Assembly: GCF_041897535.1 (NCBI RefSeq)
Contig: NZ_CP169217.1
Location: forward strand, 2,666,001 to 2,730,000
DNA length: 64,000 nucleotides
Direction: 5' to 3'
Source: Methylomicrobium lacus_A
GTDB lineage: Bacteria; Pseudomonadota; Gammaproteobacteria; Methylococcales; Methylomonadaceae
The notes below the pieces were generated by a model. The model did not search any database and was not told where the DNA came from. It saw only the letters and a program-made list of their open reading frames with translations. Positions within the stretch are counted from its first letter, which is position 1. Every line of letters begins with the position of its first letter. Positions 16,936 to 26,250 of the stretch are shown piece after piece. Made by a program: the position numbers and the translations under genes.

Positions 16936-18558
16936 TTAATTGAGTGATTTGTCGGCGTCGCTTAGATAAAGCCGGAAGCAGCTGCGCTGGCTTTCGGTGA
17001 AATAATAGCCCAACTTGGCCTGATTGAGTTCGGCCAGTTCCTTGCAGATGAAGAGACCGAGCCCCGTGCCCTTGTTCGAGGTAGTGAAAAAAGGTTCGAA
17101 AAGATGGCTCTGATGCTCGCGCTCGATGCCCGGACCGTTATCGATCACTTCGATGCAGGCCGACTTTAGCGCCATGAAGCCGCGCAGGGTGATCGGTCCC
17201 TGTTCGGGGCGGCCGTAGGCCAGCGCGTTTTGGCATAGATTGTCGAGGATCTGTTTCAAATGGCCGGGGTCGATGAACGCGGTGAGCGGTCCCGGGTCGA
17301 TCTGCAGCCTGAAGGCCTTCGGCTCGACCAAGTGTTCGAGCATAAAAGTTTCCAGATAATGCGTGAGCCAGGGTTTCAGTTGTATGCTTTCCCGGCGCGA
17401 GGCCTCCCGCCGGGAAAGCTGCAGGATGTCCTCGATGATCTGATTGACACGGGCCGAGTTGGACTGGATGATCTGGGTCAGGCGCCGGTCCTGCGGCGAA
17501 AAGTCCGGATTTTCGGAGAGCAACTGCCCCGCATGGCTGATTGCGCCGAGTGGATTGCGTATTTCATGCGCGATGCTGGCGGTCAGCCGTCCCAGTGACG
17601 CCAGTTTGCTTTGTTGCACGTGTTGGTTGTACAGCGCGATGTCTTCCATGATCAGCATATAGAAGGAACGGCCTCCGGTCGGCAATAACATGAAGCGGAT
17701 GCGGATCTCGGTTTGATTGGCCAGCGTCAGCAGCGACTGGTCCAGATCTTTATTGTGCAGCCAGTCACTGAAGTCCTCGGACAGGTGCGTCGAAATATCG
17801 TACAGTTGCGAAGGTTTTTTCGGCAGATTCAGCATTTTCAATGCCGCGGTATTCGCCAACTGCACGTTTTGCTTTCTGTTGGTGATGATGATGCCGGTTT
17901 GCAGGTGCTGGATGATATAGTGGTTCAGTTCTTCCAGGTTCGCGATCGTTTGTTGATGCTGCTCCGCCAGTTTCAACAGGCTTTCGCTGCGTTTCGCGAG
18001 CACATAAGACAACAGCGCGATGGTCAAGAAGGCGGCGCCGAGCATTCCGGCGTAGGTATAAGAGGTCGTTGCGAAGCTGTCGGTGAGATCCGCATAAATT
18101 TCATCGGCCAACACCAACAAACTGGCGATGGCGGCAAAGAACATCGCGCAGCGCCCGCCGATCGTCACGCCGCCGGAGGCAACCGAGACGGCCAGCAAGA
18201 TGCCGATGCCGCTTTTGATGCCGCCCGAGGCATGCATGACCAGGGTCAACAGGATGATGTCGGAAAACAGCAGGAATTGCGCCTGGAAGCTGTAGGAGGC
18301 CAAGCGGAAGCGGAGCAGGAATCCCGAGGCCAGCGTCAGCAGGAGATAGGCTTCACTGCTGTAGTGGAACAGGTGGTCGTTCAGGGAGCCGAGCAGCGAA
18401 GGTGTGACGCGGCCGTAATACATCGAGATGAAGAGACAGGCGAGGACAAGGCGGTAAACGAAATAGACCTTCAAGAGCAGCCAGGCCTGTGCTTCGGGAA
18501 TGCCGTAGCCTTTCGAAAACGGACAGGGATGGATGATGGTTTGATTATTTTCCGGCAT
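16936..18558 (-). CDS. pilS: Membrane sensor histidine kinase PilS
   Basis: A 540-residue kinase. Six hydrophobic segments fill about residues 25-195 with almost no periplasmic loops, as in PilS. A PAS-like domain (about 205-320) follows, then the H-box SIAHEIRNPLGAISHAGQLL with the phosphorylated His, and an ATPase domain with VIDNGPGIE and GTGLGLFICKEL. PilS proteins sense pilin level in the inner membrane and phosphorylate PilR. The start at 18558 begins MPENNQTI; the region upstream is shared with the divergent sucC promoter. Confidence 0.85.
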   Translation of the reverse strand: MPENNQTIIHPCPFSKGYGIPEAQAWLLLKVYFVYRLVLACLFISMYYGRVTPSLLGSLNDHLFHYSSEAYLLLTLASGFLLRFRLASYSFQAQFLLFSDIILLTLVMHASGGIKSGIGILLAVSVASGGVTIGGRCAMFFAAIASLLVLADEIYADLTDSFATTSYTYAGMLGAAFLTIALLSYVLAKRSESLLKLAEQHQQTIANLEELNHYIIQHLQTGIIITNRKQNVQLANTAALKMLNLPKKPSQLYDISTHLSEDFSDWLHNKDLDQSLLTLANQTEIRIRFMLLPTGGRSFYMLIMEDIALYNQHVQQSKLASLGRLTASIAHEIRNPLGAISHAGQLLSENPDFSPQDRRLTQIIQSNSARVNQIIEDILQLSRREASRRESIQLKPWLTHYLETFMLEHLVEPKAFRLQIDPGPLTAFIDPGHLKQILDNLCQNALAYGRPEQGPITLRGFMALKSACIEVIDNGPGIEREHQSHLFEPFFTTSNKGTGLGLFICKELAELNQAKLGYYFTESQRSCFRLYLSDADKSLN

Positions 18559-18569
18559 GTCGACTAATC

Positions 18570-18598
18570 TTGATGCTGTTTACCCGGTAATTTATTAG
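18570..18598 (+). promoter_or_regulatory. Putative sigma-70 promoter for sucCD
   Basis: TTGATG (18570-18575) and TATTAG (18593-18598) are separated by 17 bases, each matching four of six consensus positions, about 90 bases before the sucC start in the divergent gap. It is the best candidate seen by eye and has no other support. Confidence 0.35.
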
Positions 18599-18684
18599 AA
18601 TATTCGCCAGCCACTAAGCATAGCATTGCCGCGCGCAATCTTGCGAAAAATACCCAACCGTAATCCCGCTTCATCGGAGCATCA

Positions 18685-19854
18685 ATGAATATTCACGAAT
18701 ATCAGGCTAAACAGCTGTTTCGCAGCTACGGCATCCCGGCGCCCGACGGCAAGCCGGCGGCATCTCCGCAAGAAGCCGAGCGCGCGGCCCGAGAACTCGG
18801 CGGCGAGGGCTGGGTCGTCAAGGCGCAGGTGCATGCGGGCGGACGCGGCAAGGCGGGCGGCGTCAAGCTGACCAAAGCGGTCGAGGAAGTCGCAGGCCTC
18901 AGCCGCGCGCTGCTCGGCAAGCGCCTGGTGACGCAGCAGACCGACAGTGTCGGCTTGCCGGTGCACAAATTGCTGGTCGAAAAAACCTATCCGATCAAAC
19001 GCGAGCTGTATCTTAGCCTGCTGGTAGACCGTGGCAGCGAACGGATGGTATTTATCGCCTCCGCGGCGGGCGGCATGGACATCGAAACGGTCGCGCATGA
19101 AGCTCCCGAGAAGATCATCTCGATCCTGATCCACCCGGCCGCCGGACTGCAAGCCAATCAATGCCGGCAAATCGCCTATGCGTTGGGCCTGAAGGGGCAG
19201 CAAATCAAGGCGCTGACCGGCATCATGCAGGGCATGTATAACCTGTTTCTGGACAAGGATGCCAGCCAGATCGAAATCAACCCGTTGATCGAAACCGAAG
19301 ACGGCGACCTGCTCGCGCTCGATGCGAAGATCAACTTCGACGACAACGCGGTCGCCGCGCATCCCGACATTTTGGCGCTCCGGGACGCCGAGCAGGAGGA
19401 CGCGAAGGAAAACAAGGCCCAACAATACGGTCTGAACTATATCACCCTCGACGGCACGATCGGCTGCATGGTCAACGGCGCGGGGCTCGCGATGGCGACG
19501 ATGGACCTGGTCAAGCTGAAGGGCGGCAAGCCCGCCAATTTTCTCGACGTCGGCGGCGGCACCAATGTCGAAAAGGTCTGCGAGGCGTTCAAGCTGATCC
19601 TGTCCGACCGCAACGTGAAGGCGGTGCTGGTCAATATCTTCGGCGGCATCGTGCAGTGCGACATCATCGCGAGCGGCATCCTGGCCGCGATCAAGCAGGT
19701 GCATGTCGCGGTGCCTGTCGTGGTACGACTGGAAGGCACCAATGCCGAACAGGGCCGCGCGTTGTTGAATAATACCGGACTCAATTTATATGCCGCCGAC
19801 GATTTGACGCACGCGGCGGAACAGGTCGTAGCGCTGGCGGAGGCCGCAGCATGA
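18685..19854 (+). CDS. sucC: Succinyl-CoA synthetase beta subunit (ADP-forming type)
   Basis: A 389-residue ATP-grasp ligase subunit; with SucD it interconverts succinyl-CoA and succinate in the TCA cycle. The opening MNIHEYQAKQLFRSYGIPAP, the KAQVHAGGRGKAGGVKL nucleotide loop, the metal-binding EINPLI segment, GGGTNVEKV and VVVRLEGTN are typical. The related malate thiokinase beta subunit (MtkA) of serine-cycle methylotrophs is the main alternative; sequence details and its SucD partner favour SucC. Its stop overlaps the sucD start (ATGA). Confidence 0.9.
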   Translation: MNIHEYQAKQLFRSYGIPAPDGKPAASPQEAERAARELGGEGWVVKAQVHAGGRGKAGGVKLTKAVEEVAGLSRALLGKRLVTQQTDSVGLPVHKLLVEKTYPIKRELYLSLLVDRGSERMVFIASAAGGMDIETVAHEAPEKIISILIHPAAGLQANQCRQIAYALGLKGQQIKALTGIMQGMYNLFLDKDASQIEINPLIETEDGDLLALDAKINFDDNAVAAHPDILALRDAEQEDAKENKAQQYGLNYITLDGTIGCMVNGAGLAMATMDLVKLKGGKPANFLDVGGGTNVEKVCEAFKLILSDRNVKAVLVNIFGGIVQCDIIASGILAAIKQVHVAVPVVVRLEGTNAEQGRALLNNTGLNLYAADDLTHAAEQVVALAEAAA

Positions 19855-20726
19855 GCATCTTGATCGACAAAAACACCAAAGTGATTTGCCAGGGCTTTAC
19901 CGGCAAGCAGGGCACCTTCCATTCGCAGCAGGCGCTCGAATACGGCACGCAGCTGGTCGGCGGCGTGACGCCGGAGCGCGGCGGCGATGTGCATCTGGGA
20001 TTGCCGGTGTTCAACACCGTGCAAGAAGCCGTCAAATCGACCGGCGCCGATGCGAGCGTGATCTATGTGCCGCCGTTCTACGCAGCCGACGCGATCCTCG
20101 AAGCGGTCGATGCCGGCATCAGGCTGATCGTCTGCATCACCGAGGGCATCCCGACCCTGCACATGCTGCGCGTGAAGGCCGCGATGGCCGGCACCGGCGC
20201 GCTGCTGGTCGGCCCTAACTGCCCCGGCGTGATCACACCGGGACAATGCAAGATCGGTATCATGCCGGGCAAGATCCACATGCCGGGTTCGATCGGCATC
20301 GTCTCGCGCTCCGGCACGCTGACCTATGAATCGGTGCACCAGACGACGCATCAGGGTCTCGGCCAGAGCACCTGCGTCGGCATCGGCGGCGACCCGATCC
20401 ACGGCATGAACTTCGTCGACGTGTTGAGCCGCTTCCAGGAGGACGAGCAGACCCAAGGCATCGTGATGGTCGGCGAAATCGGCGGCGGCGAGGAAGAAGA
20501 CGCGGCCGACTATATCAAGGCGTACGTGACCAAACCGGTCGTCGCCTACATCGCCGGCCAAACCGCGCCGCCCGGCAAGCGCATGGGCCATGCCGGCGCG
20601 ATCGTGACCGGCGGCAAGGGCACCGCGGAAGGCAAGGTCGCGGCGTTGAAAGCGGCGGGCGTCGAGGTGGTCAGCTCGCCGACCGACATCGGCGCGGCGA
20701 TCAAGGCCTGTTTGCCCCGGAAGTAA
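19851..20726 (+). CDS. sucD: Succinyl-CoA synthetase alpha subunit
   Basis: A 291-residue CoA-binding subunit. Residues 1-30 hold the CoA-binding GFTGKQGTFH loop; the phosphorylated histidine is His247 in GHAGAIV (His246 in E. coli). GPNCPGVITPG and SRSGTLTYE are family signatures. It lacks the insertion before GPNC that I know from MtkB, which argues for succinate and against malate as substrate. It starts four bases before the sucC stop. A short hairpin (about 20750-20766) lies after the stop but has no T-run. Confidence 0.93.
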   Translation: MSILIDKNTKVICQGFTGKQGTFHSQQALEYGTQLVGGVTPERGGDVHLGLPVFNTVQEAVKSTGADASVIYVPPFYAADAILEAVDAGIRLIVCITEGIPTLHMLRVKAAMAGTGALLVGPNCPGVITPGQCKIGIMPGKIHMPGSIGIVSRSGTLTYESVHQTTHQGLGQSTCVGIGGDPIHGMNFVDVLSRFQEDEQTQGIVMVGEIGGGEEEDAADYIKAYVTKPVVAYIAGQTAPPGKRMGHAGAIVTGGKGTAEGKVAALKAAGVEVVSSPTDIGAAIKACLPRK

Positions 20727-20831
20727 TCGGATTGCTCTTTTTTAACGATGCCGCCTTTGCGGCATGCGGCGGTCATTACGCCTTATGGGTGCGATGACCG
20801 CTATGCCGTCGTCCTCCTCGAATATCTCCGT

Positions 20832-22448
20832 ATGACTTTGAAGATCGCTCTCGCCCAAACCAATTTCCTGGTCGGCGACATCGCCGCCAACGTGCAAAAC
20901 ATCACCCAGAACGCCCGGCAGGCGCAGCAACTCGGCGCGGACCTGGTCGTATTTCCCGAGTTGACCGTGACCGGCTATCCGGCCGAGGATTTGCTGCTGC
21001 GCAATGACTTCATTACCGCGGCGAACGATGCGCTGGGGCAATTGGCAACGCTGTTGCCTAAGGCTATTGCGGTGGTGATCGGCTTTCCGGAACGGGACGG
21101 CGGCAGGCTTTATAACAGCGCGGCCGTGTTCCACCAGGGCAAGGTGCTGGCCGTTTACCGGAAGCGCGCGCTGCCGAATTACGGCGTCTTCGACGAGCAG
21201 CGCTATTTTACCGCCGGCGATAAGCCCTGCGTGTTCCCGTTCAAAGATGCGATGATCGGCCTGACCATTTGCGAGGATGTCTGGCATCCCGGCATCATCG
21301 ATGCGAACAAACGCGAAGGCGCCAATTTGCTCTTGACCCTGAACGCCTCGCCGTTCAACGCGGGCAAGAGCCAGCAGCGCGAGGCGGTGATCTGCACGCA
21401 GGTCAAGGCCGCCGAAATTCCGCTGGTGTATGTGAATCAGATCGGCGGTCAGGACGAACTGATTTTCGACGGCGCGTCCTTCGTGGTCGATGCGCGCGGC
21501 GAGGTCGTGTTCCGCGCCGAAGAATTCAAGGAGCAGCTCGACCTCGTCGAGTTTGCGGACCTGAAGCCGGTCAAATCGGTTTGCGCGCCGCTCTACACGC
21601 CGGTCGCGAGCGAATACCAGGCGCTGGTGCTCGGGATTCGGGATTATGTGCGCAAGAACGGTTTCAAGGGGGCGCTATTAGGGCTGTCCGGCGGCATCGA
21701 CTCGGCGCTGGTACTCGCGCTCGCGGTCGATGCGCTCGGCGCGGACAAGGTTGAAGCGGTCTTGATGCCGTCGCGCTATACGCAGGCGATGAGCATCGAG
21801 GATGCGGTCTGGGAGGCCGACGCGCTCGGCGTCAAATATCACACGATTCCGATCGATCCGGCGGTCGCCGCCTTCGGTGGCCTCTTGGCGGACCTCTTCG
21901 CCGGCACGAAGCAAGACACGACCGAGGAAAACATCCAGGCGCGCTGCCGCGGCGTGATCCTGATGGCGATTTCGAACAAGCAGGGCAAGCTGCTCCTGAC
22001 GACCGGCAACAAGAGCGAGATGAGCGTCGGCTACGCGACCCTGTACGGCGACATGGCCGGCGGTTTCGCGCCGATCAAGGACGTGCCGAAGCTCCTGGTT
22101 TACCGCCTGGCGCGCTACCGGAACGGCTTGTCGTTCGTGATTCCGGAGCGGGTCCTGACCCGGCCGCCGTCGGCCGAACTGGCGCCCGATCAGGTCGATC
22201 AGGATTCCTTGCCGCCTTATGAGGTGCTCGACCCGATCCTCGAACGCTATGTCGAACTGGATCAATCGGCCGACGAGATCATCGCGGCAGGATTCCGACG
22301 CGAGGATGTCGCGCGGGCGATCGGTCTGGTAGACCGGAATGAGTATAAACGCCGCCAGTCCCCGCCCTGCATCAGGATCACCGAAAGGGCTTTCGGCCGC
22401 GACCGGCGTTATCCGATTACCTCCGGCTATCGGGGAATGAAGGGATAG
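20832..22448 (+). CDS. nadE: Glutamine-dependent NAD+ synthetase
   Basis: A 538-residue two-domain enzyme that makes NAD+ from deamido-NAD+, ATP and glutamine. The N-terminal nitrilase-type glutaminase domain (1-250) has Glu in FPELTVTGYP, Lys in YRKRALPNYG and the nucleophile Cys147 in LTICEDVW. The synthetase domain has the PP-loop LSGGIDSAL near residue 284 and later TTGNKSEM. The frame is open from 20748, but homologues begin at MTLKIALAQ, so I use 20832; its ribosome site is weak. Confidence 0.94.
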   Translation: MTLKIALAQTNFLVGDIAANVQNITQNARQAQQLGADLVVFPELTVTGYPAEDLLLRNDFITAANDALGQLATLLPKAIAVVIGFPERDGGRLYNSAAVFHQGKVLAVYRKRALPNYGVFDEQRYFTAGDKPCVFPFKDAMIGLTICEDVWHPGIIDANKREGANLLLTLNASPFNAGKSQQREAVICTQVKAAEIPLVYVNQIGGQDELIFDGASFVVDARGEVVFRAEEFKEQLDLVEFADLKPVKSVCAPLYTPVASEYQALVLGIRDYVRKNGFKGALLGLSGGIDSALVLALAVDALGADKVEAVLMPSRYTQAMSIEDAVWEADALGVKYHTIPIDPAVAAFGGLLADLFAGTKQDTTEENIQARCRGVILMAISNKQGKLLLTTGNKSEMSVGYATLYGDMAGGFAPIKDVPKLLVYRLARYRNGLSFVIPERVLTRPPSAELAPDQVDQDSLPPYEVLDPILERYVELDQSADEIIAAGFRREDVARAIGLVDRNEYKRRQSPPCIRITERAFGRDRRYPITSGYRGMKG

Positions 22449-22504
22449 AAGGGAGCCAGACGAAATAAGCCGAATTATCATGCGCCAAACCTTATCATTC
22501 CGAC

Positions 22505-23836
22505 ATGCAAATAGACCCAGCCGCGAAAGAGCATAATAGCCGGCAATCCGTACTCGATATTTTGGTCAAGCAAAAGCTGATCGCGGAGCTGGTGCATAAG
22601 CAGGACATGCCCCGCCATGATCTGGTCGAAACGCTGGTTCACAAAGAGAACATGGCGCAATTGCGGCAAATCCTCGATCATCTGGCGGCTGAGGAAATTG
22701 CCGATATTCTGGAAGCCTTGCCGCCGGAAGATCAACGACTGATCTGGGAGCAACTGGACGATGAGCACAAGCAAGCCATTCGGCTGGATGCCCCGGCTTC
22801 TGTGCAGCAAATACTCGGAAAGCCAGATTACAAGACCGAAAAACCCAGGATCAAGGCTTTCGATTTGCAAGCAGGCCGCCTGCGCGAGATTGCGATCAAG
22901 ACGCCGCAGGACTTGATCGAAGCCAAACCTATATGGATCGACTTGGTGGCGCCGACGTTTGATGATCGGCTCTGGATCGGCGATATTTTTGGGATAGAAA
23001 TTCCCGATCCGGACAAATTGAGCGATCTGGAGGCCAGCGCCCGCTTCTATGTCGAAGAAAACGGTGAAATCCACCTGCATTCGGATTTCTTGCTGGACAA
23101 GGAAGATGTGTCGCGCAACGTCGTCGTGGCCTTTATCCTGTATCGGGATATTTTGTTCTCGATTCGCAAGGAAGAACTGCCGGTCTTTCGGCTTCAGCGT
23201 TTACGCGCGCTGAGCCAGCCCAATTATGTCGCGAATTCGAACGACATGCTGCTCGATCTCTACGCCGCCAATGCCGAGTATTCGGCCGGCGCCTTGGAGG
23301 ATGTCTATCTGGCGCTGGAAGTCGTTGGTAATCAGGTGCTGAGCAAACAAATGAGTGACGAGGAGGCCGCCAAAATCTTGAATGACATCGCCATTGAAGA
23401 GGATTTGAACGGGCGGATACGCAGGAACGTGATGGATACGCGGCGCGCGGTTTCATTCCTGATGCGCAGCAAGTTGCTTGCGAAAGAGCAACTGGAATAC
23501 TCCCAGCAGGTTCTGCGCGACATCGAATCGCTGGACGGCCACACGGCTTTCCTTTTCGACAAGATCAACTTTTTGATGGATGCCGCGGTCGGCTTCATCA
23601 ACATCAACCAGAACAAGGTCATCAAGCGCCTGACCGTCGTCAGCGTGATCTTCATGCCGCTGAATATACTGGCCAGCATCGGCGGCATGTCGGAGTTCAC
23701 GATGATGACGCAAGGGATTCCCTGGCCTGTCTCTTACAGTCTTTTTACCTTGGGCCTGGTCGTGGTCGGCTGGCTGACTTTCGTCATTTTGCGGTTACTT
23801 GAAAAGCGCGAGTACGGTAAATCAGGAAAGCGTTAG
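22505..23836 (+). CDS. CorA-type divalent-cation transporter with MgtE-N-like front domain
   Basis: A 443-residue protein. Residues 1-100 read as MgtE-N-like helical repeats (HKENMAQLRQILDHLAAEE, IADILEALPPEDQ), as in the cytosolic regulatory domain of MgtE. The rest is a CorA-like protein: soluble alpha/beta domain (about 115-250), a long helical stalk and two C-terminal membrane helices (about 373-392 and 410-435). The loop after the first helix, where CorA has its ion-selecting GMN motif, reads GGMSEF (Gly-Met-Ser at 394-396), so the canonical Asn is replaced. The family call is firm, while magnesium as the substrate is inference. It starts 57 bases after nadE. Confidence 0.82.
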   Translation: MQIDPAAKEHNSRQSVLDILVKQKLIAELVHKQDMPRHDLVETLVHKENMAQLRQILDHLAAEEIADILEALPPEDQRLIWEQLDDEHKQAIRLDAPASVQQILGKPDYKTEKPRIKAFDLQAGRLREIAIKTPQDLIEAKPIWIDLVAPTFDDRLWIGDIFGIEIPDPDKLSDLEASARFYVEENGEIHLHSDFLLDKEDVSRNVVVAFILYRDILFSIRKEELPVFRLQRLRALSQPNYVANSNDMLLDLYAANAEYSAGALEDVYLALEVVGNQVLSKQMSDEEAAKILNDIAIEEDLNGRIRRNVMDTRRAVSFLMRSKLLAKEQLEYSQQVLRDIESLDGHTAFLFDKINFLMDAAVGFININQNKVIKRLTVVSVIFMPLNILASIGGMSEFTMMTQGIPWPVSYSLFTLGLVVVGWLTFVILRLLEKREYGKSGKR

Positions 23837-24091
23837 GGCTTGACCGGCTTCATGTCTGATGTGTAAAACTCTGAACTTGATCTGACGGCTGCAAAAATTA
23901 GCCTCGATTGAATCTGCCATTGACAGGCTGAATTCGACCCTTAACGGCCTCTGGCGGTCCGTCGTAGTTTGGCTGCTTGCCACCACATAGCCGACTTCTG
24001 GCCTGAATTTATTACCTAGAAAGTGGCAATCAGGGATGATAGACGGATACTATATACGGCTTGTTATACGGTCCAGTGGGTAAAGAAGAAT
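23837..24091. other. Intergenic region, no gene seen
   Basis: Between the CorA-like gene and the antiporter. No open frame with coding character, no hairpin followed by T-run and no convincing promoter could be picked out by eye. Base composition starts to fall here compared with the genes to the left, which marks the edge of the probable accessory stretch. Confidence 0.5.
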
Positions 24092-25534
24092 ATGAATCGA
24101 GAAATTAAACACCTTGATAGCCGGTTCGCCATCTATTCTCTTGGTTTGATCCTCTTCGGGGCGGCGCTGTGGCTGATACTCTTAGTCGGCACGGCCGGAC
24201 AGCCGAGCCTTTCCACTCCAACTATCGTCGCGGCCGCCGTTGCTCCAAGCAGCTTGAGTGCGGAGCTTTATAGGAATCTGCGCAGCCCGCTCGGTGTTTT
24301 GCTGCTTCAGATTTTGGTCATTATCGCCTTCACCCGCTGCTGCGCGAAAGTCATGCGGAAATTCGGCCAGCCCGAGGTTATCGGCGAGGTCATCGGCGGG
24401 ATACTCCTGGGTCCATCCGTACTGGGTTTACTCTGGCCTGTCGCCGGTGCCTTGCTGTTTCCCACGACTTCCCTGGCGAATCTGGGCCTATTGAGCCAGA
24501 TCGGATTGATCGTCTTCATGTTCGTCGTCGGAATGGAGCTAGATACCGAAGTCCTGGCAAAAAAAGTCCGTTCAGCCGTGCTGATATCCCACGCGAGCAT
24601 CATCCTGCCCTTCCTGCTGGGCTCGCTGCTCTCGCTTGTCCTTTATAAAGGCTATGCGCCTGCCGGGGTTCCTTTCACTCCATTCTGCCTTTTCATGGGC
24701 ATCGCGATGAGCATCACGGCTTTCCCCGTTCTGGCCAGAATGCTCCACGAGCGAGGTTTAAGCCGCTCCCCCCTCGGGACCGTCGCACTCACCTGTGCGG
24801 CGGTCGATGACTTGACCGCCTGGTGCGCATTGGCTGTGGTGGCAGCGGTCTCCGGGCAGGGCACAATCGCCAACTCCCTGATCGTTACCGCGCTCTGCGG
24901 CCTGCACATCGCGGCGATGCTCTTTGTGGTCCGGCCCCTCCTGGGGCGTTGGATAGAGGGCCGCGCCACCGAGAACGCTCGCGAAAAGGGGGACACCGTG
25001 GCCGTCTTGTTCACGGTCTTTCTCTCCGCTTTCATGACGGAGGCCATAGGGATCCACGCACTCTTCGGCGCCTTTCTGGCAGGCATCGTCATTCCCAAGA
25101 AAACAGCTATCCGTGAGGCACTCGCGGTCCGCCTCGAGAGTTTCAGTAGGATCATCCTGCTGCCCATCTTCTTCGCCCTCAGCGGCCTTCGTACCCAAAT
25201 CAGCCTGCTCAACGATTGGGCATCATGGATTCTCTGCGGCGTCATTATCCTCGTGGCGATCACCGGAAAGTTCGTCGGCAGCGCCGCCGCGGCACGCTGG
25301 TCCGGCTCAACCTGGCGCGAATCGCTCGCAATCGGAGCGCTGATGAATACCCGAGGACTCGTCGAACTCGTCGTCCTCAACATCGGCTACGATTTCGGCA
25401 TCATTACCCCCGCGATATTCACGATGATGGTCCTCATGGCGCTCGTCACAACTTTGATGACGGGCCCCTTGCTGAGCCTCCTCATGCCGGATGCTCGCGC
25501 TGCCTCGCACGAAAAGGCAACTGCGGACGCATGA
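24092..25534 (+). CDS. Cation:proton antiporter, CPA2 (KefB/NapA-like) family
   Basis: A 480-residue membrane protein with about 12-13 hydrophobic segments. The block FGQPEVIGEVIGGILLGPSVLG, the unwound-helix region FMGIAMSITAFPVLARML and the ion-site pattern TCAAVDDLTAWCALA (adjacent Asp-Asp) are CPA2 signatures. It exchanges Na+ or K+ for H+ across the inner membrane. There is no C-terminal RCK/TrkA-N domain, so it is a short form unlike KefB or KefC. I use ATG 24092 (MNREIKHLDSRF) with AAAGAAG upstream; the frame extends to a GTG at 24023. It stands alone and ends 238 bases before the group II intron. Confidence 0.87.
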   Translation: MNREIKHLDSRFAIYSLGLILFGAALWLILLVGTAGQPSLSTPTIVAAAVAPSSLSAELYRNLRSPLGVLLLQILVIIAFTRCCAKVMRKFGQPEVIGEVIGGILLGPSVLGLLWPVAGALLFPTTSLANLGLLSQIGLIVFMFVVGMELDTEVLAKKVRSAVLISHASIILPFLLGSLLSLVLYKGYAPAGVPFTPFCLFMGIAMSITAFPVLARMLHERGLSRSPLGTVALTCAAVDDLTAWCALAVVAAVSGQGTIANSLIVTALCGLHIAAMLFVVRPLLGRWIEGRATENAREKGDTVAVLFTVFLSAFMTEAIGIHALFGAFLAGIVIPKKTAIREALAVRLESFSRIILLPIFFALSGLRTQISLLNDWASWILCGVIILVAITGKFVGSAAAARWSGSTWRESLAIGALMNTRGLVELVVLNIGYDFGIITPAIFTMMVLMALVTTLMTGPLLSLLMPDARAASHEKATADA

Positions 25535-26250
25535 GACCGGTCTAACCAAGCTCTTCTACCGATGCGCATTCTTTAAGGCATTTCCATTGCGCGTGCGGCA
25601 GAGCGCAACATTATGAATGAATGACCACCTTCCAAAATTGACAAGCCATACAGTTGACAATTTTGACAGTCGGCTCCTGGCCGAACTGAGACCGCCAGCG
25701 TCACGTTCAATCCACAAACTGCAAAACAGGTTCAAGTCTTGGTTGCGGCTGGGCAATGCTGCACATTCTAGCGGGTGAGAACCCCGTTCTAGTAACCGCT
25801 AGCCACGGGCTGGGTATCGAGCCTTGCAGGCGAACTGGTAACAGTGCGCTTGATGCGTAGGCACGAAAGCCGGCGAGGAGCAATGGTAACAGAGATAATG
25901 CTGACCGTGAAGGTGTAGAGTCCCGAAATGACCGCATTGGAAAGGGCCGATGGTATCAAGACGCCAGCAGGCAACAGCGCGACATTGGTTATGGTGAGAA
26001 TGTCGCGACCATCCGGGATCGTAGGCCGCTTCGAGCCAGACAATAAGAATGGGCGGTAACCCAGGAGATCCCCTCGTCGGCGCATAGCATGCGCATTTCC
26101 CGACAAGCCTGAACAGCAAGGACGGAAACAGTGGCGAGAGGAAGTCGGAGGCACCCATAGTAGCGAGGAACGCGGGTAATGCTGCGGGAGCAAAGGGGTG
26201 CCGGTTTGAGATAATGGATAGGGGAAACATGCCCCGACACCGAGCGGACT

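Noticed and set aside
18685..20726. Malate thiokinase (mtkAB) reading of the sucCD pair
   Set aside because: The alpha subunit lacks the insertion before GPNC that I know from MtkB and no other serine-cycle genes are near; SucCD fits better.
20750..20766. ATGCCGC/GCGGCAT hairpin as the sucCD terminator
   Set aside because: No T-run follows on the plus strand; it is followed by GC-rich sequence.
20748..20831. N-terminal extension of nadE to an upstream ATG
   Set aside because: Homologues start at MTLKIALAQ; the extra residues resemble nothing and cross a hairpin.
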